Counted from the first letter of the stretch, positions 38,993 through 52,100 are shown. The stretch is DNA of 64,000 nucleotides from Apus apus (GCF_020740795.1 NC_067284.1:103655440-103719439), one strand, 5' to 3'. A program made the numbers and translations. Notes: generated by a model not told the origin, from the letters alone.

Positions 38993-40185
38993 AAATATCT
39001 TATATATGTACTGAGCTGTTCACAAGGGCACCGGTGAGTTTCAAGACTGGGCTGGGGCCTTGGATCAGGAAAAGACCCAGGGCCAGGGAGGGAGGTGAGG
39101 GTGTGGGACGGAAGCTGGAGCAGTCAGCCCACAGCCAGCCCCCGGCAGCCATCGCCCGGGCAGTCTGCAGGATCCTCCGCTGCAGGTCCGACGTGGGTTT
39201 AGTGCCCTTGCTCTGACAGTGTGTCTTGCTGTCATTCTACTTTCAACAGCCCTTGTGGGCTGGGAGGGCAGCTTTGGAGGAGCTGTGCACTTCCAGGATG
39301 TTTCACTTGTACACCAGAGGAGTCTTCTCAAAACACCCTGCTGTGTCTCACAGCTTCCCCCACCAGAAAAGAGCAAGGTTTTAAAATCACAATCTCCCCT
39401 GCTCCATTCTTTCACCATCTGTGTGTGGCTGGATAGCACGGTTCCCCAGCAATCAGCTGTGTTACATCTTGGCTGCCTGGCAATCCGTCGTCACATAAAC
39501 AGTCACAGCCACGACTGGTATGTGAGTGTTTTCTGAGGAAGATTGGACAGGACAGGCATCTGTTCCAGGCTGTGCGTGCCGTGTCCCTCTGATCAGCCGC
39601 CCTCTGTGGAAATGCCATGCTTCCTCCTGCAAAATGTTTTCTGTGCCTGTGGGAAAGGGACAGGATTCTTACGCTGCGTGTGGAGAGGAGGGACTACGCA
39701 CATTTTGCATGTGTGGGAGGAAGGTCCTTTGTCACAAGGGAATTGGAAAATGAGAGGGGAAAAACGCTGCTTAGACATTCTAGCTAGTGCTGAGTTAATG
39801 TTTATTCTGAGCTATATATGTGCCAGTGATAGTACAGAGTTGGTTTTTTTCCCTGATTCCTGGAGTCAGGCCCACAAGCAGCAGTGGAACCAGATTAGGC
39901 AGAGGTGGTGCAGAGGGTTGTTGCTGCTGGCTGCATCCATGCTAGTGAAGGAAGCAGCAGGAGGGTGTAGGCATTGACACTGGAATTTCATGGCACTGTT
40001 TAACAGCTGAAACAGTTAAGCAGCCAATGTATTTTAGTATGTACATTTAAGCCCAGCCCAAGACTTTCTGCAGCCTGTGCAGCACAGCAGTTGTCACCTC
40101 TCCTCTATGACAATGCCTTAATTATCTTAATTATCTTGATGACTTTTCACTGGACTGACACAGTAAGTCCAGGTCTTTCTGGACC
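38993..40185. other. Intergenic sequence, no gene recognised
   Basis: About 1.2 kb of moderately GC-rich unique sequence upstream of the CpG island. Overlapping open frames on both strands (39065-39439 minus, 39543-39977 plus) have no recognisable domain or repeat. It could hold distal promoter sequence or a non-coding exon, but nothing in it shows this. Confidence 0.5.
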
Positions 40186-40253
40186 TTTGGGATTGGACTA
40201 GATGATCTTTTGAGCTCCCTTCCAACCCCTTAGATTCTGTGATTCTGTGATTC
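40186..40253 (+). mobile_element. CR1 3'-tail fragment
   Basis: Reads GGATTGGACTAGATGATC, then CTCCCTTCCAACCCCTTAG and ends ATTCTGTGATTCTGTGATTC. Only the last 70 bp or so of a CR1 is present. It directly abuts an opposite CR1 reverse-transcriptase fragment. Confidence 0.85.
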
Positions 40254-40261
40254 TTGTACTG

Positions 40262-40988
40262 GTGAGCCCAGAGCTGAAGGCATTATGTCAGCTGTGATCT
40301 CACCAGTGCTGTGGGAGGGGAAGGGTCACCCCCCCTCAGTCTGCTGGTGACACTGCTTAATGCAACCCAGGGTGCTCTTGACCTCCTTTGTCTCAAGGGC
40401 ACACTGCTGGCCACCAGGACCCCAAGTCCTCTTCTGTCAGGTTGTCTTCCAGCCAGTTGTCCACCAGCCTGTACTGATACATGGGGTTGTTCCTCACGAG
40501 TGCAGGACGTGGCCTTTCCCTTTGAACTTGACAAAGTTCTTCCATGCCCATTTTCCCATCCTCTCAAGGCCCCTCTAAATGGCAGCACAATCATGTGGAA
40601 GATCAACCACTCCTCCAAGTGTTGTTTCCCCTACAGGCTTGCTGAGGCTGTACACTGTCCCATCACCTAAATGATTAATGAAGATGTTAAATGTCTGGAT
40701 CCAGTACCAAGCCACAGGGAGCACCACTAGTGACTGGTCTCCAACTGGACTTTGTGCCACTGATCATAATCCACTGCACTGGCCATTCAGCCCATATTCA
40801 GTCCACCTCACTGTCCCCTTAGCTAGTTTGTACTTTGCTGGTTTCTCTATGAGTGTGTAATGGGAGACAGTTTGAAGAGCTGTGCTAAAGTCCAGGTAAA
40901 CATCCACTGCTCTTCCCTCGTCACAGCAGGCAGGTTGGCCTTTCACTTCAGAAGGCTAAAATGTTCATCAGGCATGATTTTATCACCA
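40262..40988 (-). mobile_element. CR1 LINE ORF2 reverse-transcriptase remnant
   Basis: Minus-strand frames read FNIFINHLGDGTVYSLSK and then VDVYLDFSTALQTVSH, which match the order-reversed CR1 RT blocks FNIFIND and VYLDFSKAFDTVSH. They lie in separate short frames broken by stops and shifts, so the element is dead. The segment toward 40262 matches the CR1 region after the RT domain. Confidence 0.85.
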
Positions 40989-41000
40989 CTGACTACTCTT

Positions 41001-41036
41001 GATCACCTTCCTGATCACTTTCCTGATCACCTTCCT
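41001..41036. repeat. Three-copy 12-bp tandem repeat
   Basis: GATCACCTTCCT, GATCACTTTCCT and GATCACCTTCCT follow each other directly. The second differs at one base. It lies just past the CR1 RT fragment in intergenic DNA. Confidence 0.9.
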
Positions 41037-41182
41037 GCCCTTCCTGTGTTTCAAAGTGGTTACCAGACCCACTTGCCACATCACTTTCCCAGGGATTGAG
41101 GGGGGGGGTGGCATCTGCCTTGCTCTGCTTGATGGTAGAAGTGACATTTGATTTTGCCCTCAGTAACATCCCCCCATCAAAA

Positions 41183-41750
41183 GCAGCCTGACTAAAAGGT
41201 TGAGGGAGGGGATTGTCCCCTCTACTCCACTGTGGTGAGACCCCCTGCAGTGCTGGGACCAGTGCTGGGGTCCCCAACACAAGAAGGACATGGAGCTGTT
41301 GGAGCGAGTCCAGAGGAGGCCACAGAGGTGATCAGAGGGCTGGAGCAGCTCTGCTCTGGAGACAGGCTGAGAGAGTTGGGGTTGTTCAGCCTGGAGAAGA
41401 GAAGGCTCTGGGGAGACCTTAGAGCACCTTCCAGAACCTGAAGGGGCTCCAGAAAAGCTGGGGAGGGAGTTTTGACAAGGGCAGGGAGTGATGGGATGAG
41501 GGGGAATGGATTAAAACTGGAAGAGGGGAGATTGAGATGAGATCCTTGGAAGAAATTCTTTGCTGTGAGGGTGGTGAGACACTGGCCCAGGTTGCCCAGA
41601 GCAGCTGTGGCTGCCCCATCCCTGTTAGGGTTGAAGGCCAAGTTGGATGGGGCTTGGAGCAACCTGGTCTAGTGGGAGGTGTCCCTGCCCATGGCAGAAG
41701 GTTGGGACTAGAAGATCTTGAAACCAGACTGGGATTCCATGATTCTATGG
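41183..41750 (+). mobile_element. CR1 LINE 3' end, about 570 bp
   Basis: Starts near GACTAAAAGGTTGAGGGAGG, passes CTCTACTCCACTGTGGTGAG, AGAAGGACATGGAGCTGTTG, GGTTGTTCAGCCTGGAGAAG and TGGTCTAGTGGGAGGTGTC, and ends with a CCATGATTCTATGG tail. It is the longest young-looking copy in the window and is close in sequence to the copies at 17335-17830 and 53615-53886. Confidence 0.95.
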
Positions 41751-42699
41751 TCTTTCAGATGTAGCTGGGAATGGCCTCGCACCAACATCAGCTGGCTCCC
41801 TCAGTCCTCCTGAGTGGGCAACAGCTCCTGGTGGAGACAGGACAGGCTGTTCCCATCTACAGTGCTGTGTGTTACCCAGCATATATAGGACAACGTAGTC
41901 ACACTAGTGTGTGCTTAGTCCCTTGGCTTAAAACCTGTCCTTGACAAAGGGGAAACCAAGGCCAGGCTGTGGCCCAAACCCAAGTCATTGCCTGGTATGG
42001 GAGATTCATGGATGTGGTTTGCACAAAACTCTTTCCATTCCTTTGTGGTTGTGCAGTACAGCTGCCTCCAAGATGCCAATATCCATCTGCCCAGTATTGC
42101 TCCATTCTCGGTCACAAGCCATTCCAGGAAAAAAAAAAAAAAAAAAGAAATCAGGAGGATCTACACAATAGCACAAAGGATATTTATCCAGCTGGAGAAA
42201 AACAGCAGTGGAAAGTGTGCAGAGAAGGTATGTCGTGGTGTAGAGGATGCTGGTGTAGCCTCCAGGAAATGAGGTGAGAGTTTCCATACTGTTTGCAAGG
42301 GAGGTTCATGTCATGAAGGTATAAAAGCAATAGCCATCATGCTCCAGAGCACCCCAGCAGATTTGCTGTGTAGGATCTTCATCCTGGGACACTGTGGACC
42401 CCAAGGACCCCAAGCATTTTCTTTGGCCTGGCCTGGGGACCAGGACCACCTTTCTAGCATGGCTTAGAAAGAAATTATTCCATTATGTAAGATAAAAAAA
42501 ATTAAGTACCTGCAGGGTTAGACAGGGGGTTTATGAGTGTAAACAGTGTTGGTGAATAAAGAGACATTTAGAAGCTTGTATCTTCGTGTATCTACCCCCC
42601 TGTGTGGGGTTGGTATCATCTACCTTGAGATATCTCAACATGAGGTGAACAAGCCTTATCCCATCACAGTGACACAAACTCTAATACAAGGTAAACATC
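41751..42699. other. Intergenic sequence with an A-rich run
   Basis: No gene recognised. A run of about 18 A at 42129-42146 interrupts otherwise mixed sequence; it could be the A-tail of an old retrocopy, but I recognise no parent upstream of it. Open frames around the run are by-products of low complexity. Confidence 0.5.
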
Positions 42700-42990
42700 T
42701 AAAATCAGGAGCGAGCTCAGCTGAGGGCCACCAACATGCTCAGGGGACTGCAGTGCTTGTCCTGTGAGGAGAGGCTGATGGGGACCTGATAGCCACCACC
42801 CTGTTTCTACAGGGAGGCTGTCAGAAGGATGTAGCCAGGCTTGTCAGAGTGATGCATCACACAAGGATGAGAGAAAATGGGTCTTGGTCAGATGAGATAG
42901 AAGAAAAAACTATTCCTACAAGGCAAATCTAGCAGAGCAGGGGCCCACAGAGGTTGTGTCATCTCCAACCTTGGCTGGCCAGACCCCTGA
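42700..42990 (+). mobile_element. Diverged CR1 LINE fragment
   Basis: Follows the CR1 order loosely: GGGCCACCAACATGCTCAG, CTTGTCCTGTGAGGAGAGGC, GGAGGCTGTCAGAAGGATG, AGCCAGGCTTGTCAGAGTG and CAGAGGTTGTGTCATCTCC. Many differences and no octamer tail. Boundaries are approximate. Confidence 0.7.
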
Positions 42991-43789
42991 GCAGCCTGGT
43001 GAAGGCCAAACTGCCCCTGCTCAGAGAGACCTCCCAAGGTCCCTTTTAGCCTGGATTGTCCTGCTGTGCTCTGACTGCACTCAAACTTGGGTGCTTTGCT
43101 CTACAGCCCTTACAGTCAATGAGCCATGGAGTAATTTAGGTGAGAACGGACCTCTGGAGGTTGTTCTGCTCCAAGCATTATTCAGTAGAGGACCAGATCC
43201 AGCTTTAAAGTTAGATTTGGCTGTTTCAGTTTGTTTTTAAAATTGTCTTCTCCCTCCAGAGATTCTGGTTTAATGAAGTCACAGATTACATGTAAAAGTT
43301 TAATTAAACTGATAGAGAAGGGGAGCAGCTATTTATGATGTTTGTCACTCGAGCATTTTGTTAGAAAATGATCATATCTCTTTTGAATGATGGATTTTTC
43401 TTAATAAAAAAACCCTCTGGCTTCTTTCAATAATAAAGCCATTTGGCCATCTCTCATTCATAATTGAAGGAGCTGTTGTTTCCTAGTGACATATCTTTCT
43501 GTTTGATGTTCTTACAATGAAATCTCATTTCCTGCTTCCTTAGGAAAAAATAGGAACAGGAACATAGTCCCATTTTGAAGTGTAATACCAGAAAATTAGA
43601 TTAATTTTTCAGTTCTGAGTAGTGACAGGACGTAGTGTGTCTGTCTTTTGCCACGTCTCGGGGGGTAGCCTCAGGATGAGCAAAATCTGTCCTGTCCATA
43701 TGTATAGTAGTTAAGTACAAATGTATTTCCTGTTTTTTTTTTTCTCTGTGAAAGGTGCTGGCAACATGGAGCAAATGGAATCTAGAGTT

Positions 43790-43825
43790 ACCATTTACAC
43801 ATACCATTTACACCATTTACACATC
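43790..43825. repeat. Short repeats of ACCATTTACAC
   Basis: The 11-mer ACCATTTACAC occurs three times within about 36 bp, with short irregular gaps. It is non-coding and of no evident function. Confidence 0.85.
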
Positions 43826-44399
43826 CTATATGACTGAGAATTAGATTTGTCCTTCCTTCTCACTTCTTTAAATGTTCCTCTCTTGGGTGCAGAAACAGGT
43901 ACATATAAAAGCAGAAGAGGCTGAAGATGTGCTTCTGTAGGAGTGTGCTTTGATGATACAATCCTTACAGCAGTTTTTGTCAGAATAATGTACTTAGCAT
44001 TCCAGAGTAGTGGTGCCAGTTTAAAAATAGCATAAAATTTGGCATAGGAATTATTTCCCTTCTTGTTTCAATCTTCAGTTTCAGTGTCATTGCACATAAT
44101 TTTATCCAATTGTGAACAGAACATAAAGAAGGAACCTTAGATGAAGTCACCTCAGATCTGAGCACGAGATCAAATTTGCATTTTGGGGCAGTTGCAAAGA
44201 TGTTAAGAAGAATAAAAGCAAAACCAAAAGTAGATGATTGTAGATGTAGAAGGTTTATAATATTCTTTAATTTTGTGTTGTAGTAGAAGAGCATCCTACT
44301 TGCTTGGAATATAGTGTTCTTTGTGCATAGAATGTATGTCTTGAATGTACCTCTTTGTCCTGTGGAAATAAAAAAACTGCCCATCAAGGTTGTCTCATA

Positions 44400-44860
44400 A
44401 CACGAAACGTGTCCGTAACAACTGCTTGTCAAACCTTAAAAAATTTCCAGCAGTGGAAAAATCACCATCTCCCTGGGCTGATTGTCACCGTGTGGGATTA
44501 ACTTTACCATTAGAGAGTTATTTCTGCACTGCTCTTCATCCTTCCTCCACTAGGTACTGAGCAACTTGACTCCCTTCCTCTATAGTTATTCCTAGATTGC
44601 TGGGATGTTCCCCAGCTTTCATTTCTCTCATCTAGCCAGCAGCCCTCCTTGTAGGGCATGTTTTCTATGCAGAAATACCCAGAAGTACGTTTCTTTGGAC
44701 TCTTGTCCAGCTGTCCCACTCACCCTTGAACTTTGGTTCCCAAAACAAGCTGCAGTACTGTGGGTCAGTGCCACCCTGATGCTGTGCTGAGGAGAGAACC
44801 ACTTCACCAGACTGACAAGTAACACCTCTTTATGCAGCCCAGTGCCTTGATTTCCTTTTT
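44400..44860 (-). mobile_element. Diverged CR1 LINE fragment
   Basis: The plus strand near 44730-44860 reads CCCAAAACAAGCTGCAGTAC, GTGCTGAGGAGAGAACCACT and CTTTATGCAGCCCAGTGCC, the reverse complement of the CR1 segment beginning with the TGTCCAG-type block. The left part is weaker. It is inactive and old. Confidence 0.55.
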
Positions 44861-45039
44861 CTCAAGTACACCTGTCTCAAACAACTCCTAGACCTTCTGC
44901 CTGTCCTGTCCCAGTGCTGTCTGTGCATGGGTGGGTGTTTGTACAAACGTGCCTTTGTCTGTGCTGACTGCTGCTTTTCCTGCTGTTCCTTGCAAACTGC
45001 TCAACGTGGAGGGGTATCAGAATATAAAATACATCAGTA

Positions 45040-45300
45040 CCTCTTTTCCCAAATGAAACAGCTTCAAGTTGCACCAGGGGAGGTTTACATTGGATATGAG
45101 GAAACATTTATTTACTGAAAGAGTGGTGAAGCACTGGAACAGGCTGCCCAGGGCAGTGGTGGAGTCATCATGCCTGGAGGTGTTCAAAAAACACGTAGAT
45201 GTGGCACTTTGGGACATGGTTTAGTTGGCATGGTGGTGTTGGGTTGATGGTTGGACTTGATGATCTTAGATGTCTTTTCCAACCTTAATGGTTCTATGAC
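45040..45300 (+). mobile_element. CR1 LINE 3' end, about 260 bp
   Basis: Reads ACAGCTTCAAGTTGCACCAG, GGAGGTTTACATTGGATATG, AACAGGCTGCCCAGGGCAG and ends GACTTGATGATCTTAGATG with a CCTTAATGGTTCTATGAC tail. It shares the subfamily text of the copies at 38272 and 60126. Confidence 0.94.
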
Positions 45301-47645
45301 TCAAATTCAGTGTCCCAGCACATTTTGTAACATTTCCATAACTGGAATCTACAAGTTCATTTTGTTTTACATTACTAAATATTCAGCAGTAAATGGATTT
45401 TTAAACCCAAAAAGCCTATTAGCACCATTCTGCTCAGTTTCCTCACACTTAGCATTTAAGCAGCCATGTTTTGGACCAGCCTCAGGCAAGACAGGAGAAG
45501 GTTTCCAGTAGGTGTGATGGGCAAGGGCTAAACCAAATTTAGTAGAGACAAAGAAGAAGTGAAAAGAGAAAAAAAAAAAAGCATTGGAGTTGGTTAAACT
45601 TTGTATGGAGAAGGGATGATGGATTTGCAATGTCAGCAATAATAGAAGTCATATAGCAATGAAAATAGCTTAATGTTTCCATTACCCTGAAGTAAAAATA
45701 AGTATTTCCATGAGTATTTCCATGGGCTGTATTTGTCCTCTGTGTGGTTTTTCTGAGCAGTACAAGAGTACTAGTGAATTGTCTAAAGGAACCACAAAGA
45801 AACAAGAGAAAGGGGGCAGTAGGGGCTGCCCACTACAACACTGTGAGCCAACAGCACTGAAATCTCAGCTAATGCTGAGGCAGCAAACTCAAACCAGAGT
45901 CAGCTCAAGGGCAAATGTTTTCCCAAAGGCCAATTGTGCAAAAATGGAAAAAATTAGGGAGCAGGGCAGGGAAGAGACAGTGGCACAATGTTTTATGTCC
46001 ATCCCCTTTTATAACTGTTGCTTTTTTAGCAAAGTGGAAAAATGTGGCCAAATTTGCTTAGAATTCATTTGTAGTTTCTTGTGTCTTGAAACAGAGATAA
46101 GAACTTTCAGAAGGCAACCAGGGACTTTAAGATCTTCAGTGGATACTTGGTTTCAGGCCAGCCACTCACTGAGAATTGCCTTTCTGTTAAACTTGTGACA
46201 TTTTTTCCCTAATTTTTCCTTTTTTTTCTCAAGTGACAACCTAAGTGCCTTGTGAACCCCCTGCAGAAATCAAGTGCCTGTGCTGGTTTTTGTCCATGAT
46301 CCCTTGGCCTGCAGCGCCATCTGAAAAAGTGTTCAGAAGTCAGAAGGCTCTGAGTTTAAATTCTTATGTCAATGTTCCTCAACTTTTACATGAAGTTGTG
46401 CTGTACGTGGTTGTAAAAAGGTCATAGTTCAGCCCAAAACAAGCATAACTAAAAAGGTGAGGTTGAGAATGTCCTGACTGAGAAACTGGAATAATGTTTT
46501 GCTATCCTTCTATTTTTATTTACATCATACATTTACATCATCAGAATTTTTACATTCTGAATGTAAAATGTTGCACTTTAGCAGCTCTGTTAAGTACCAA
46601 AGAAGGCCCTTATAGCCCCTGTGTTTATGTATCTCCAGGAGTTGTGCAGTTAGCTGCATGTCACCAGCTGCTCCCCCATCTGACAGGTAGTCCCAGTTAG
46701 CAGCCAACATGGTAACTGAGATAAAGTAGAAGCTGAGCTCAGGAGAGAGAAACAATCTCCTGTATTGTTCCTCCTCAGTGTGACAAGATAATTAACTTGC
46801 TGGAGCCATGAGTGTTCTCCTCTATATTTAGAAATGGATTCTGCATCTTTTCTTTCACTTACAAGGTTTTGGGTTTTTTTTAATTTTTTATTGTCGTTTG
46901 GCAGAGAAAAAACCAAACCAGCTGATGACTGTAAAATGGAAGCAGACCCTGTCCAAGTGCAGGTGCAGTGTCAAGAGTTTAACAGGACATCCTTTGTACA
47001 GCTCCCTCCCAGGGCACAGGACTCACCACAGCTGACTCGTTCCTCAAGGTGTTTGGAGAGCTGAAACAAGAGAGGCATGGGAAGGCACAGGGCCCTTGGG
47101 ATGTGAGTACTCGCTGGTCATAAACCACCCAGGAGCAATAGCAGGGAGGTGTTCAGTGCGACAGGGCATTCCACTGCATGGGAACACAGGTCTGCCTTCC
47201 TGAGCATGTTCTGCACTATCGAGGGAATAATGCCAGAGCCTCGCAGCAATGTTGGATGGACCCTTCCAACTGCCCCTTCCCCACGGAACATGGAGAAACT
47301 GAGACAGCACTGTAAAGGAGGAAATGTTCGCTTACATGTCTTTCTATAGTGGGAACTGAACTGTTATTTTTGTATCTTTGCGTTTCTTTACCTTATACTT
47401 GGGTCTTTTTTCATTATAAAATATTTCTATTTTCAGGGATAACTTTTCTTTCCTGGGCCATAATTCTTGCTTTTGCACTAGACTCTCATTTTCTTGACCA
47501 GGCACTAGTGGCTAAAACTTGTCATCCAGAAAGTAATTCCATTATGATTTAATAGAGACAGTGGATCCTGGACTTCAAAGGGTTTTTTCAGTGCATAATC
47601 ACCCTCACTGTGCAATTAAACTATTGTAAATGCTCTGCTTCACGG
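45301..47645. other. Intergenic sequence, no gene recognised
   Basis: About 2.3 kb of AT-rich unique sequence. The plus-strand frame at about 45710-46198 is the longest but has no signal peptide, domain or repeat I recognise. No RNA gene or CR1 was seen. Confidence 0.5.
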
Positions 47646-47901
47646 TGATGTGGGGTCTGGAGCACAGCTCCTCTGAGGAGCAGCTGAGGGAACTGGGGGT
47701 CTTCAGCCTGGAGAAAAGGAGGCTGAGGGGAGACCTTCTCACTCTCTGCAACTGCCTGAAAGGAGATTGGAGCTGGGGCAGGGCGTTCTCTTCTCCCAAA
47801 AAACAAGAGACAGGACAAGAGGAAACAGCCTCAAGTTGTGGTAGGGGAGGTTTAGATTGGACTTTGGGAACAATTTCTTCCTGGAAAGGGTTGTCAGGCA
47901 T
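47646..47901 (+). mobile_element. CR1 LINE fragment lacking its 3' tail
   Basis: Reads GGGTCTGGAGCACAGCTCC, CTTCAGCCTGGAGAAAAGGA, GGCTGAGGGGAGACCTTCTC and stops at CCTGGAAAGGGTTGTCAGGC. It is close to the copy at 38272 but ends abruptly before the last 150 bp or so, which suggests later deletion or recombination. Confidence 0.92.
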
Positions 47902-49130
47902 TCTTCATCCAAACTGATTTCCCACTTTGTGTGTGTTAAGCACCTTTGAACCAGCTTTAACTTTGTATCTACTTCATCTTCTCAAGTTTCTTGACTGATT
48001 TCCCACAGACCAGTTTCTTTGATCAGTTTTACTGCTGAAGCTACAGCCTTATTTCACCTGACATAATTGATCAGCATGACACACTGAATTAGTCTGCACG
48101 TACCTTTGGCCAGATTGTGTTGCCTTCTGTCCCATTTATCAGCATGTCTTCAGTTTGTCTTTACATCAAAAATCCTAGAGCCCTGCACATGAGTGATGTC
48201 ATTTTCTCTTAAACACAGACAGAACTGTGCTGCACAGGTTACCAGGGAGCTTGTGATAAGCAAGAGAAAGTGCTACCTGGACTAAAGCTTTTTGTGTCAG
48301 CTCTTTCAAAACCCTGTCAACTTGCAGAGGTATGTGTGGCAACATCCTCAGTGAGCACAGAAGATGAGAATTACTTTGGTTTCGGGCATTTTTTGGGCCA
48401 TGCCTGAAGACTATCTATAATCTCTATTTTTTCCCCCCCTCTTCTTGTGGTCTTTTCCTGTATGAGGTGGTAAAATTTGGGAGCTTTTTATGCTAATGGT
48501 TGCAAACTCAAACTCAAGTGGACACCTTGTATCTGTTTTTTGCTCTGCAGGAGATCTTTCCTTCCCCAATTTATGTTCACTTTTTGCACCCTTGATGGGA
48601 TTATTCACGCTAGCAGGTTCCCAGCCCTTTCATGGTACCTTTCCATACTTGCAATAGAGATTGTAGATATTTTTAACATAGTCAGTGAAAAGAAATCCCA
48701 GGCCTTCTGCACCTTTCCAGGTGCCTCGGTCCTGCTGGTTTTACATAAGTAGTTAAGTGCATTCAAAATTCACCTGTCAGAAATCAAGACAGTTGGTTAC
48801 AGATCTATCATTCTGAATCCATTTAAGAGTAATCAAGTTGCAATCACTTGACACAGGTTTCTTCGTGTTTCTTCCTTTTCCCCAAATCTACAGTTTATGG
48901 CCCTTGGAAGTGTTGCAGTAACCCAAGAAGTGAAGCTTGAGGGAACTGCAGAGTGTTTATTAAGGATTAGTATTAAACCCAAATTTTCCCCTTGAAATGT
49001 TTTGGGAAAACAGATGTACATCTTCTAATGCCAGGAAAATGTAGTTCACTGTCATTTATCTGGGCCCCTTGAAAGGTGAAAGGTAGTAATTGAAAAATCA
49101 ACATCAGCAGTACCAACGCCATAAAATCAT
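47902..49130. other. Intergenic sequence beyond the ASXL2 3' end
   Basis: About 1.2 kb of unique sequence with no recognised gene or repeat. On the minus strand, the part near 49090-49125 just past the candidate poly(A) signal is GT-rich, as expected for a downstream cleavage element. Confidence 0.45.
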
Positions 49131-49136
49131 ATGCTT

Positions 49137-49142
49137 TTTATT
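49137..49142 (-). terminator. ASXL2: Candidate distal polyadenylation signal for ASXL2
   Basis: AATAAA on the minus strand, within TTAAATAAAAAGC, followed about 25-55 bases later by GGCGTTGGTACTGCTGATG and a T run. This signal plus GT-rich layout fits a cleavage site near 49115-49125. It is one of several AATAAA motifs after the stop codon. Confidence 0.4.
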
Positions 49143-52100
49143 TAACATAAAATGAAACAGTAAGATAAAATACACATTTGTCCATGTGCTGAAGAACTAC
49201 TGTATTTTACATTCATTTATAAAGCAGGTAGTTTTACATGACAAAAATAAATGAGAGGAAGAGGAACAGAATCCGTGGTAAGACACAAGCCACAGGGCAG
49301 GCTTTCACTTGTCGAAGTGCTGTCTCCTAAGGGCACACAGATCTGCAAGTGACAGGTTAGAAATAGGCTGTTTTTAGCACTCCTCAGATCCCTCTGAATG
49401 CTGGTGAGAAGCTAAGGTGGAATCTTACACAGCAAAATGAGTGAAAAACTCGTTGACAAAACCACCTTTGCCAAAATGCATAGCGGCAGCACGGCAGGCC
49501 AGGCGCGTCCCTGATGTGTTGCTCCTTTGCTGGAACTGGCCCGTGCTGTTTTTAAACACCTCAAAGTTACCTTACCCAATTCCTTATTCCTTTCCTTTTT
49601 TCCCCCCCCATACAAACCTTGCCACATTTTTTGTTCAAACTGGACTTTGCAAACAGGGCACGGGCTTGCAATGGCACAGGAGATTTATGGCAACGGAAGG
49701 CGCTGGCAATCCAGCGACATCGGCTCTTTGTGGGTGCATCCTTGGAACACCTCCAGACACTGGATAGAAAATTGTTACTGAAGCCTCTGACCCTGAGCTT
49801 CAAGGTAATGCCCGACCCATCTCAGCTCCAGGCAGGCTCAGAGGATATACACAGACAGTACAGTCAAAATCACGTCACCTGGGAAGCAAGCAGCCCTGTG
49901 GTGAGCTGCAATAGCTGCATCCCATGCATTCTCATGCTGGCATTGCCTGTTGTTGGTTCACATTCCTGGTGTTGGCCTTGGAATTGGGCCAGGAGAGCCC
50001 TGGAGGACTGACCTCCACATTTGAAACTCTTGGCCCAGCTTTTCCAATATAAAATCCATAATGCAGCATCTGGGTCTTAACTGAAAGGTACAGGAGACCA
50101 ATTAGGGTTATGTTTTAAACTAGGATTAGGAAGGAATGGGAGATGCAGCAGTACCAGGGGAATAAGGAATGTTTGTTTTAAAAAGTGCAGCAGATCAAAA
50201 CACATTGTTATTATATATCTTGTCTAACCCGCGTATCTTAAATATGAAAACAAATATAAAAGCTGTAATTCTGTCTCAGGTCTGTAGTAACTTCGGAAGG
50301 TGTCACGTTACCAGAAGACTGAGATGAAGCTGGTCTCACTATGTACACTAAGATACAGCTTCGTGTGCATGTCTGTGGGTGCACACACCCCTGCACAGCC
50401 CCCCAGATAAACTCTATGTATGTACACACCCCCACAGTGGGACTTCCTATAGTGCAACTGTTTATAGATTGAAAGCCCCACTCCATGTGTTGACAGCAAG
50501 TTTTGACAAGGTATTGGCTGCTGTGTTTTGTTTCAAGAGATTCCAATAATAATTGTAGCAGTATAAAAATACCAGCTGCCTGCCCAGGTTTCAGATTTGT
50601 ACTTGTAAAACTCTACTTGTTAATGCTTCTCTTCCTACCTTCAGCTTCCTTCCCTGTAAGTCCCAGCAAACGGAGAGCTGCTGCAAATACCTCCAGTTTA
50701 CAGAGAGGATTCCTGCAATTAGTTACTGGAGTAAATGGAATAGTGTGAATATCATGAGACACATCTGAGCCAAAACAGGCATCACAGAACAGGGCACAAG
50801 GGAAGCACAGAGATTCTGTGTGTGGAGCCATTTCCATCTTTCTCTCAGTAGAGATTTGTATTTTCTCTCTCTGGATTTGCTGAACTGGGGCCAGCAATTC
50901 CAGGGCTGCAGATCTCCTGGTCTTTCAGAAACAGTATTTACAAAACAAGGAGCATTTGTTGTTTAATAAATGGTTCCATGCAGCATTTCCAGAAGGGATA
51001 CACAGGGCTGTGAATCCCAGTGCTGTGCTCCCCTGATATGCACCCTTTGCTGCCTGACCCACTCTGCAGCTGCTCTTTGCAGTGTGCCTGGATCAGGTGA
51101 CTGCTGCTCTACAGGAGCATCTCTACCATCCCATTCCTGATGAGAATTCACCCTGTTTCTAATAGCTGCAAAGATGTATCATCCTCTACAGTGAGATTTT
51201 CACTAAAATTCCTACAAAGTAAAAGAAAAATAAAAAATGCTTTGCTAGTGTTTCCTTGAAATCCTTGGATTTTTGGTATATGGTTTGAATTCCCCAAAAG
51301 TGCCCTAAGATGCTCCCACAAGAAATCAAGCTATTTATGACAATTTCCGTGGCACAGTAAAACTGAGTAGCTTCTGATTTTGTTTTGGTTGAGTAGCTTC
51401 TGTCCCAGTAGGTCTCTTTGGCTGTAAAGGTAGCATTGCTTGTATAAAAGATCCACCTCAACTTCTTCTCACCATCAATTATTCTGGGTGGTTACGAGGC
51501 AAAAGGAATGAATATTAACAGAAACACAAACAGGACACAGGACTGAAAAATATTCTGTATGCTGGATCTAAAACTGCTAAACTCTTCAAAAAATTAATTT
51601 GCTACTGAACTTCTGGTTCCTCTGCTCCCCTGTAGTTGCTAACAGCAGCTACTGCAGTGGTGCAGTTGCTCACGTCTCTCTCCCCCTTTCTTTCTTTTCC
51701 TTTTGTATTTAACATTATCACATGCTCAAATCCAACCAGCTCAAATACTTTTTTAATACATTGAAAATGTAAAATAAAGAATATATGAAGTACATACAGT
51801 ATATATATACACATATTCAAATACTTAAAATTCTTATGTAAAATATGATTTTTCTATATTATTTGTGTAAAAATACATTTTAAAATGGTGACAACTTGAT
51901 TTTTCTGTACATACCCTCTATTCCAATTTAAGTCCCTTTTAAAAAGGCAAAAGACAGACAAAGGTTTAGTATCTCCTAGACTGCGTTTACAGGCCTGTTG
52001 TCAAAAATAAGAAAAGCACATGGTAAACAGCATTGGATTTCTTCTTCCTAAGATATTCCCATTTTTATTGCAATAATGGAAAACAATGGAATCTTTTCAG

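Noticed and set aside
42129..42146. A-run as the tail of a processed pseudogene
   Set aside because: No recognisable parent coding sequence, no clear target-site duplication and no poly(A) signal were found in front of it.
45710..46198. Plus-strand open frame of 162 codons between the genes
   Set aside because: No domain, repeat or membrane segment is seen. The length is within chance for this amount of sequence.
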